From the NCBI GenBank assembly GCA_965658595.1, contig CBFHSW010000102.1, positions 1 to 11,267 on the forward strand: a stretch of DNA of 11,267 nucleotides, read 5' to 3'. The notes below the pieces were generated by a model that saw only the letters and a program-made list of their open reading frames with translations, did no database searches and was not told the origin of the DNA. Numbering within the stretch: position 1 is the stretch's first letter; every line of letters begins with the position of its first letter. The stretch comes from UBA1858 sp965658595. Lineage in GTDB: Bacteria > Pseudomonadota > Gammaproteobacteria > UBA4575. Below are positions 5,837-11,267 of the stretch, one piece after another. The position numbers and the translations under genes are program-made.

Positions 5837-7224
5837 TCCGTGACCCTCTCTGGAACTTGCTTGTCTTGATCTAAGTTCGTAAATGCTGCGAGTACTAGTG
5901 TGACGAATAAGTACGCCACAGGAATAGCCCATGTCTTCCATGTTAATGCGGCTATATCAGCATTATTTCTAAATACATCATACGCTGTGATGATGGCGAC
6001 CATAGCGACAAACCAGAACAGGTAGTAAGCCGCTGTTCTGCGAGTGCTGTAGATGCCTAGCACAGCAAAGAAAATGAAATATAACTCAGACAGTCGAAGT
6101 GCCATTTGAGACGCCATTGGCGTTACAGCCTGCATGCCTAGGTAACCTAGCCATACAAATGCAACTAAAAATACGAACAGATTAAATTTGTATAAGAAGC
6201 TACGGTAACGAATAGATCTTACTTTGTTCTTATCGATCCATGGTAAGAAGAACAAGATTACCACTGCAGCTCCCATCGCAACCACACCAAAGAAAGGATT
6301 CGGTATGGCACGCAACACCGTGTAAAACGGTGTGAAGTACCACACAGGTGCGATGTGTTCAGGTGTTGCTAATGGATTAGCTGGCTCAAAGTTAGCATGC
6401 TCTAGGAAATATCCACCCATTTCAGGGGCAAAGAACACAACCATCGAGAATATGAATAAAAACACTACCACACCCACGATATCTTTAACCGTGTAGTAAG
6501 GGTGGAATGGAATACCATCGACTGGCACACCATTTGCGTCTTTATTTTTCTTGATTTCGATGCCATCAGGATTATTTGAGCCCACTGTGTGTAGCGCTGC
6601 AATGTGAGCAAGCACTAAACCCAGTAGTACAATTGGCACAGCAACCACGTGCAATGCAAAGAATCGGTTCAATGTAGCATCGGAGACGACGTAGTCACCT
6701 CGTATCCAAATAGCTAAGTCTTCACCAATATAGGGGATCGTACCGAAAAGATTCACTATCACTTGTGCACCCCAATAAGACATTTGACCCCAAGGTAGCA
6801 AATATCCCATGAATGCTTCTGCCATTAGACACAAGTAGATCATCATGCCGAACAGCCAAATTAATTCGCGTGGTTCTTTGAAAGAACCATACATTAAGCC
6901 TCTCAACATGTGTAAATAAATGATCACAAAAAACGCTGATGCACCGGTTGAATGCATGTATCGAATGAGCCATCCCCATTCAACATCTCGCATGATGTAC
7001 TCAACAGAGGCGAAAGCAAGTTCCGCATCTGGCTTGTAGTGCATAGTTAAAAATACACCCGTGACGATCTGTAACACTAATACTAGTAGTGCTAATGATC
7101 CGAAGAAATACCAAAAATTAAAATTCTTGGGTGTGTAATATTTGGAAAGATGATCTTCCCAAAATCCGATGATGGGTAATCTATCGTCGATCCATCCTAT
7201 GATACCACCTGACTGCTTACTCAT
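5833..7224 (-). CDS. petB: Cytochrome b subunit of ubiquinol-cytochrome c reductase
   Basis: This is the membrane core of the bc1 complex, carrying both quinone sites and two b hemes. The 463-residue protein has heme-ligand pairs H91/H105 and H192/H207. The second pair is separated by 14 residues rather than the 13 of mitochondrial cytochrome b. The quinol-oxidation-site motif is PVWY (293-296) instead of PEWY; as I recall, PVWY is usual in beta- and gammaproteobacteria. SNNPDG (216-221) and the eight core helices are recognisable, followed by two further predicted membrane segments (about 397-415 and 430-447), a C-terminal extension also seen in other proteobacteria. The ATG follows the petA stop with no gap (TAAATG) and is preceded by GGGAG inside petA. 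The gene ends in the ATGA overlap with petC. Confidence 0.97.
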   Translation of the reverse strand: MSKQSGGIIGWIDDRLPIIGFWEDHLSKYYTPKNFNFWYFFGSLALLVLVLQIVTGVFLTMHYKPDAELAFASVEYIMRDVEWGWLIRYMHSTGASAFFVIIYLHMLRGLMYGSFKEPRELIWLFGMMIYLCLMAEAFMGYLLPWGQMSYWGAQVIVNLFGTIPYIGEDLAIWIRGDYVVSDATLNRFFALHVVAVPIVLLGLVLAHIAALHTVGSNNPDGIEIKKNKDANGVPVDGIPFHPYYTVKDIVGVVVFLFIFSMVVFFAPEMGGYFLEHANFEPANPLATPEHIAPVWYFTPFYTVLRAIPNPFFGVVAMGAAVVILFFLPWIDKNKVRSIRYRSFLYKFNLFVFLVAFVWLGYLGMQAVTPMASQMALRLSELYFIFFAVLGIYSTRRTAAYYLFWFVAMVAIITAYDVFRNNADIAALTWKTWAIPVAYLFVTLVLAAFTNLDQDKQVPERVTE

Positions 7225-7830
7225 TTATGCCGCTCCCTGTTCTTCATCCAACTCACCGATCAGCAAAACATTGTCACTGAGATACTTATATGGAGGCACC
7301 TCAAGATTATTATTTGCAGGTACATTTTTATAAACACGTCCTGAAATATCAAATAATGAACCATGACAAGGACAGTAAAAACCACCCTTCCAATCTGCTC
7401 CAAGATCCGCTGGCGCAAGTTCTGGTCTAAACGTAGGTGAGCACCCCAGATGGGTGCAAATACCAACTAGCACAAGAACTTCTGGCTTGAGTGAACGGTT
7501 TGAATTACGAGCAAATGCAGGTTGCATTTCTAATGCATCTGAACTGGGATCACGCAATTTAGCCTCGACTTCATCTAAAGCCGAGAGCATTTCATCTGAT
7601 CTGCGCACGATCCAGACTGGCTTTCTGCGCCACTCGACCTGAATTTTTTGACCCACTTCTAGTTTACTGATGTCTACTTCTACCGGAGCTCCGGCAGCCA
7701 GCGCTTTTGCGCTAGGACTCATAGTGGAAACAAATGGAACAAGGGCTGCTGCGCCACCTGCTGCTCCGACCACACTAGCACTGACTGTCAACATTTTACG
7801 TCGTTCAGTGTCTATTTCGTGCTCCGACAT
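7225..7830 (-). CDS. petA: Rieske iron-sulfur subunit of ubiquinol-cytochrome c reductase
   Basis: The Rieske protein carries the high-potential 2Fe-2S cluster that oxidises quinol at the bc1 complex. The 201-residue protein has a twin-arginine-type N terminus (ERRKMLT, 9-15), a hydrophobic anchor with Ala/Gly-rich stretch (about 17-35), then the soluble domain. Cluster box 1 is CTHLGC (125-130; C125 and H127 are ligands) and box 2 is CPCHGS (153-158; C153 and H156 are ligands). C130 and C155 would form the stabilising disulfide. GGAG at 7840-7837, 6 bases upstream, supports the ATG. It is the first gene of petABC; a perfect palindrome (7851-7862) and a longer inverted repeat (7888-7924) lie in its leader region, where regulation is most likely. 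All key residues are present. Confidence 0.97.
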   Translation of the reverse strand: MSEHEIDTERRKMLTVSASVVGAAGGAAALVPFVSTMSPSAKALAAGAPVEVDISKLEVGQKIQVEWRRKPVWIVRRSDEMLSALDEVEAKLRDPSSDALEMQPAFARNSNRSLKPEVLVLVGICTHLGCSPTFRPELAPADLGADWKGGFYCPCHGSLFDISGRVYKNVPANNNLEVPPYKYLSDNVLLIGELDEEQGAA

Positions 7831-7850
7831 GTATAACTCCTTAATAATTA

Positions 7851-7862
7851 GATACTAGTATC
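7851..7862 (-). promoter_or_regulatory. Perfect 12-bp palindrome upstream of petA
   Basis: GATACTAGTATC is identical on both strands and lies 20 bases before the petA ATG, just upstream of its Shine-Dalgarno. A repressor bound here could block petABC transcription. In RNA it would fold only as a four-pair stem. I do not recognise it as a known operator. Confidence 0.4.
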
Positions 7863-7887
7863 GACAACGACGCTTTTTGGGGTTTTC

Positions 7888-7924
7888 GCGCCACTTTAAT
7901 ACTTGTCCTTCTGAAAGTGGGCGC
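7888..7924 (-). repeat. Inverted repeat in the petA upstream region
   Basis: GCGCCACTTT (7888-7897) and AAAGTGGGCGC (7914-7924) are complementary over ten pairs with one extra G, around a 16-base loop. It lies between the nif3-like stop (7991) and petA. No U tract follows on either strand, so it is not a standard terminator of the upstream gene. It could be a 5' leader hairpin of the petABC mRNA or a binding site. A TTGACG resembling a -35 box lies just upstream on the - strand (7954-7949), but no convincing -10 follows at 16-18 bases. Confidence 0.45.
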
Positions 7925-7990
7925 TAGGATCGCTTATGTGATAAAAAACGTCAAGATGAAACAGCATTGGATATCTCTTATGGCTACTGT

Positions 7991-8749
7991 TTATACAGGG
8001 TTATCTATATCAAAAAAGCAGTGTTGTAGATTAAAAACCCGCGCTAGGTGGGTGGCTAAAGCCTGAACACCATATCTTTCTGTTGCGTGATGTCCTGCTG
8101 AAATAAAATGAATACCACTTTCACGCGCAATATGTACTGTTTGTTCAGATATTTCACCACTGATATATACATCAGCTTGTGCGTGAATCGCGTCATAGAT
8201 CATGTGTTGTGCCGCCCCAGTACACCAGGCGACACGTTGCACTTGGGGTGAGCCTCCCGCGATATGCAAAGGTATACGTTGAAACTGCTCTTCACAGCGC
8301 TTCAGAAGTGCTGCAATAGACACGGGCTCTGCTAGGCTGATCACGTTACCTATCGAATTTTTTACTCGCTTCTGTAGTGGCTCTGGGTCTTCTAAGCCCA
8401 GCCGCAATCCTAATTGAATGTTATTCCCTACCTCTAGGTGGGCATCAAGTGGCAGATGATAGGCTAATAAACTGATGTCATTTTCTAATAGCTTTTTCAG
8501 ACGATTTTTTTTAATCCCTGTAATAGCACTGGCCTCACCTTTCCAAAAATAACCATGATGCACTAACAAACAATCCGCACCCCATTGAACAGCCGCTTCA
8601 ATGGATTCTAGATTGGCAGTCACAGCGGTGGCGATCTTATTTACCTGTGGGCGTCCCTCAACTTGCAAGCCGTTGGGACAATAATCCTTGAATTCTCGGA
8701 TTTTTAAGTAATTATCCGCGTAGTTCACAAGTTCGTATAATGTTGTCAT
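7991..8749 (-). CDS. Nif3/YbgI-family dinuclear metal-binding protein
   Basis: The 252-residue protein matches the short bacterial form (YbgI about 247 residues) of the Nif3-like family, which assembles as a toroidal hexamer with a two-metal site. Family members have been linked to GTP cyclohydrolase-like and metal-handling roles, but the physiological function is unsettled. Metal-site blocks are VHHGYFWK (63-70; H64, H65), YHLPLDAH (97-104; D102) and GHHATERYG (219-227; H221, E224). YCPNGLQVEG (23-32) is also conserved in the family. The gene is divergent from the DegS-like gene and is first in a - strand series leading to petABC, 160 bases away. That neighbourhood recurs in gamma- and betaproteobacteria. 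No strong ribosome binding site is seen before the ATG. Confidence 0.93.
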   Translation of the reverse strand: MTTLYELVNYADNYLKIREFKDYCPNGLQVEGRPQVNKIATAVTANLESIEAAVQWGADCLLVHHGYFWKGEASAITGIKKNRLKKLLENDISLLAYHLPLDAHLEVGNNIQLGLRLGLEDPEPLQKRVKNSIGNVISLAEPVSIAALLKRCEEQFQRIPLHIAGGSPQVQRVAWCTGAAQHMIYDAIHAQADVYISGEISEQTVHIARESGIHFISAGHHATERYGVQALATHLARVFNLQHCFFDIDNPV

Positions 8750-8959
8750 AGTGTTAGGTAAGCTCTCAAATATCAGCAGGATGGAATTAAAATATCACAC
8801 TCTAATGTTACCTTGGTACTCATAGCATGCGCGCGCACACTTACAGCAAGCACGCACTGACAGCGCTACTGCATCTTGCTTGGCTGGTGCTACTTTGCCT
8901 ACCTCTATCATTTGCACTATCAGCTGTACCCATGTGTGAATGTGTGGGGTGTACTTAGT
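8750..8959. other. Divergent intergenic spacer between the nif3-like and degS-like genes
   Basis: This 210-base stretch should hold promoters for both divergent genes. It contains a 16-bp alternating purine-pyrimidine tract (8825-8840, GCATGCGCGCGCACAC) that could favour Z-DNA, and the separated inverted repeat AGCAAG (8844-8849)/CTTGCT (8875-8880). A weak promoter-like pair, TTGCCT then TATCAG at 17-base spacing (8896-8924), points toward the protease gene. Possible reading through this stretch on either strand gives sequence without recognisable features. Confidence 0.4.
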
Positions 8960-10096
8960 ATGTTCTCCTACACGCCTGTGAAATTTCTTGCTCAATCGAT
9001 TGGGGTGGGTCTATTAGCAGCTCTGTTATTAGTCATACTATCGCCTCAAGGGTCATCCCTGTTCAAAGGCTTGACCTCAATAGACTCCGGTGACAACGGG
9101 CCTTATTCATACTCTACTGCCGTCACTCGTGCCTCACCCGCAGTGGTTAACATTTACACAAAGAAACAAATTCGAGGCACACGACGTCTTTCCAGAAGCC
9201 ATCCTCAGCTAGATCGTCTACTACAGAATATTTATGGACAACCTCATGATCGAACTGTCACCAGCCTAGGTTCTGGGGTTATTGTGACACCTGATGGACA
9301 CATATTAACCAACCATCATGTGATTGAGAATGCGCAAGAAATTGAAATTTCAACCAATGATGGGCGTCAATTCCAAGCATTTGTGGTGGGTGTGGATCCC
9401 GATACCGATCTGGCTGTACTAAAGATTAATGCTGATAATCTACTGAGCATTTCATTGGGTAACTCGAACACGCTGAGAATAGGTGATGTGGTTTTGGCTA
9501 TTGGTAATCCCTACGGGCTGGGTCAAACCGTATCCCAAGGTATTATTAGTGCCACGGGACGCAATCAACTTGGAATCAATGTATTCGAAAATTATATTCA
9601 AACCGATGCCTCGATTCATCCCGGCAATTCTGGTGGTGCCCTAATCAACGCACGTGGTGAACTGATTGGGATCAACACCATCACCTCGTTGGACAGTGGA
9701 AGTTCAATTGGAATTGGTTTTGCTATTCCCAGCCTGCTGGCCCAAGAAATGATGTCGGATATGATTACCCATGGACGTGTATTACGTGGCTGGATGGGTG
9801 TGCGCGTTCAGAGCATCACCCCGCAGCTATCACAATCTTTTTCACTTGGGGTATCTAAAGGCGTGATTATCACCAATGTCATTCGCAATAGTCCGGCCCA
9901 TCTAGCAGGATTAACATTGGGTGATGTCATCACCCACATCAATAATGAATCAGTTTTCCATGAACGCCAAATCCTTAATCAAGTGATTGCCTATCGACCG
10001 GGTGAAACCATCACTTTGCAGGGACTGCGACGTGCACAGGAGGTCGAGTGGGAGATTACAGTTGGTCAGCGTCCGATTTATGGAACGTCTTATTAG
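8960..10096 (+). CDS. degS: DegS/AlgW-like membrane-anchored HtrA serine protease
   Basis: DegS-type proteases sense misfolded outer-membrane proteins through their PDZ domain and cut the anti-sigma factor RseA/MucA at the periplasmic side of the inner membrane. The 378-residue form has an N-terminal membrane anchor (about 13-28) without a cleavable-looking end, a trypsin-like domain with triad H120 (TNHHVI), D150 (DPDTDLAV) and S224 (HPGNSGGAL), and a single PDZ domain (about 278-370, RGWMGVRV to the end). One PDZ and a retained anchor fit DegS/AlgW rather than DegP. The ATG at 8960 is preferred: the frame opens earlier at 8876, but the extra 28 residues (Tyr/Cys/His-rich) look unlike any HtrA N terminus, and GGGGTG precedes 8960. 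No rse or muc gene is in the window. hisC follows convergently, as algW neighbours hisC in Pseudomonas. Confidence 0.9.
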   Translation: MFSYTPVKFLAQSIGVGLLAALLLVILSPQGSSLFKGLTSIDSGDNGPYSYSTAVTRASPAVVNIYTKKQIRGTRRLSRSHPQLDRLLQNIYGQPHDRTVTSLGSGVIVTPDGHILTNHHVIENAQEIEISTNDGRQFQAFVVGVDPDTDLAVLKINADNLLSISLGNSNTLRIGDVVLAIGNPYGLGQTVSQGIISATGRNQLGINVFENYIQTDASIHPGNSGGALINARGELIGINTITSLDSGSSIGIGFAIPSLLAQEMMSDMITHGRVLRGWMGVRVQSITPQLSQSFSLGVSKGVIITNVIRNSPAHLAGLTLGDVITHINNESVFHERQILNQVIAYRPGETITLQGLRRAQEVEWEITVGQRPIYGTSY

Positions 10097-10170
10097 CCCT
10101 AAACATGATTAAGTCTCAACGCCGAGATCAGTAACAGCAACTGACAACCCACGCAGGTAACTTAGTGTGC

Positions 10171-11247
10171 TTAACCTAATGCCTCAGTCAATGCACTCAC
10201 AAATGCTTGGTTTTCTGTTTCTGTGCCCACGGTCACTCTCAAACAATCTGCCAATCCTGGCTGATGACTGACGTTTTTAATCAGAATTTTAGACGCTAAC
10301 AACTTGTCAAATATCTCGTTTGCACTGTTGTTAAATACTTTGAACAATAAGAAATTTGCTTCACTAGGATAAACATGCACATTTGGAATAGCAGCGAGCG
10401 TATCAGCTAGTATAGTCCTTGATTTACATAGCGTTGCTGCTTGCTGCGCAAGTACACTGTAATTATCAAGCGCAAATTGCATGGTTAACTGTGTGAGCAG
10501 ATTAATATTATACGGCAAGCGCAATTTATTCAGTTCCATAATGAGTTCGGCATGCCCCGCTAACCAACCAAATCTCAAACCAGCCAAACCTAATTTTGAA
10601 GCAGTACGTAACAGTAAAACGTGAGGATACTGTTTTAAATCATCCACAAAACTGTCACTGGCAAATGGACCATAAGCCTCATCGATGACGACTATTCCTT
10701 GACTCGTTTGAATGATTTTTTCCACATCAGCACGTGACCATAAATTACCAGTGGGATTATTTGGATAAGCTAAAAAGAGTAATGCTGGATCATGCTGTTC
10801 TATTGCCGCCAGCATCATTGCAAGATCTAGCTCATGGTTTTCATCCAAAGCAATGCTATGACATGGTACGCCCAACATCTCTGAAATAATTTGGTACATA
10901 GAAAAACTGGGAGACACCGTAAGCACACTAGCATGCGGGCGCGCGATGGCTAATACCAATAGTTGGATCAGTTCATCGGATCCGTTACCCAACAAAAATT
11001 GTATGTTTTTATGTGTTGGTCCAAATTGATGTTGGAGACTATTTTTTAGAAGTTCAGGATCTGGATCAGGATAACGATTAATTGCGGCATGACTCAAATA
11101 ATCACACCATTGTTGATTAAGTTGATCAGACCACTGGTAAGGATTTTCCATAGCATCTAGTTTTACAAAACCGTCTGATGATGCGACTTTGTAAGCACTT
11201 AAAGACTGTAATTCTGGTCTTAAACGTTGGAGGATTTTATCATTCAT
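10171..11247 (-). CDS. hisC: Histidinol-phosphate aminotransferase
   Basis: HisC is a PLP-dependent class-II aminotransferase that makes L-histidinol phosphate from imidazole-acetol phosphate and glutamate in histidine biosynthesis. The 358-residue protein is full length. It has the N-terminal LDAMENPY block (30-37), GNGSDELI (87-94) for cofactor phosphate binding, YPNNPTGN (161-168), DEAYGPF (189-195), the Schiff-base lysine K218 in TASKLGLAGLRFGWL, and R225. The C-terminal block ends LRVTVGTETEN, containing the substrate-carboxylate arginine. The DAMENPY form is that of the HisC2-like proteins common in proteobacteria. Only 20 bases upstream are visible, so the preceding gene (often hisD) cannot be judged; there is no strong ribosome binding site, consistent with coupling. 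The 74-base gap to the convergent protease gene has no obvious terminator hairpin. Confidence 0.95.
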   Translation of the reverse strand: MNDKILQRLRPELQSLSAYKVASSDGFVKLDAMENPYQWSDQLNQQWCDYLSHAAINRYPDPDPELLKNSLQHQFGPTHKNIQFLLGNGSDELIQLLVLAIARPHASVLTVSPSFSMYQIISEMLGVPCHSIALDENHELDLAMMLAAIEQHDPALLFLAYPNNPTGNLWSRADVEKIIQTSQGIVVIDEAYGPFASDSFVDDLKQYPHVLLLRTASKLGLAGLRFGWLAGHAELIMELNKLRLPYNINLLTQLTMQFALDNYSVLAQQAATLCKSRTILADTLAAIPNVHVYPSEANFLLFKVFNNSANEIFDKLLASKILIKNVSHQPGLADCLRVTVGTETENQAFVSALTEALG

Positions 11248-11267
11248 AATTAATCAACTAGCCACAC

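Noticed and set aside
5837..5941. A longer cytochrome c1 starting inside petB
   Set aside because: The ATG at 5836 starts a clear signal peptide, has GAGAGG upstream and forms a standard ATGA overlap with the petB stop.
6352..6363. PVWY instead of PEWY in cytochrome b as a possible loss of function
   Set aside because: As I recall, PVWY is the usual form of this motif in beta- and gammaproteobacteria, so it is a lineage marker rather than an anomaly.
8876..8959. A longer protease N terminus starting at 8876
   Set aside because: The added residues do not resemble HtrA N termini; the ATG at 8960 gives a normal anchor at residues 13-28.
8795..8995. A 66-codon - strand reading frame in the spacer before the protease gene, with several cysteines near its end
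   Set aside because: It overlaps the well-supported start of the protease gene, has no recognisable domain and no good ribosome binding site. The cysteines come from the GC-rich repeat tract.
10097..10170. Terminator between the convergent protease and hisC genes
   Set aside because: No stem followed by a T run could be found on either strand.

Overview
The window looks like chromosome of a moderately AT-rich proteobacterium, most likely a gammaproteobacterium. SspA begins and ends in the gammaproteobacterial style (N-terminal NRRSVMTLFS, PHPP at 84-87). The order petA-petB-petC-sspA-sspB, with a Nif3-like gene and a DegS-type protease next to it, is familiar from gamma- and betaproteobacteria. 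No RNA gene, insertion sequence, prophage, CRISPR array or origin is visible. The window is almost entirely coding.

Region 1 (1-3798, + strand) is a vitamin B12 salvage cluster. It holds the 3' end of a BtuB-like TonB-dependent receptor, a small polytopic membrane protein of the DUF6580 type, a BtuF-like cobalamin-binding protein without a signal peptide, a PduO-type cobalamin adenosyltransferase, a Mak-type ROK sugar kinase, and a second, diverged DUF6580-type membrane protein. No BtuC/BtuD ABC transporter is encoded between them. The reading I favour is that BtuB brings corrinoid across the outer membrane, one or both small membrane proteins serve the inner-membrane step, and the adenosyltransferase traps it as adenosylcobalamin. 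The inner-membrane role is inference.

Region 2 (3807-8749, - strand) is housekeeping. In transcription order it holds a Nif3/YbgI-family gene, the complete cytochrome bc1 operon petABC (Rieske protein, cytochrome b, cytochrome c1, with abutting or overlapping junctions), then sspA and sspB. The 160-base gap before petA contains a perfect 12-bp palindrome and a longer inverted repeat. The petC-sspA gap contains a hairpin that pairs best in the - strand RNA.

Region 3 (8750-11267) has a DegS/AlgW-like membrane-anchored serine protease on the + strand, divergent from the Nif3-like gene across a 210-base spacer. It is followed convergently by hisC on the - strand, which begins close to the right edge. 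The most interesting part is the B12 cluster with its paired small membrane proteins and signal-less BtuF homologue. The rest is well-conserved core genome with a few candidate regulatory elements.
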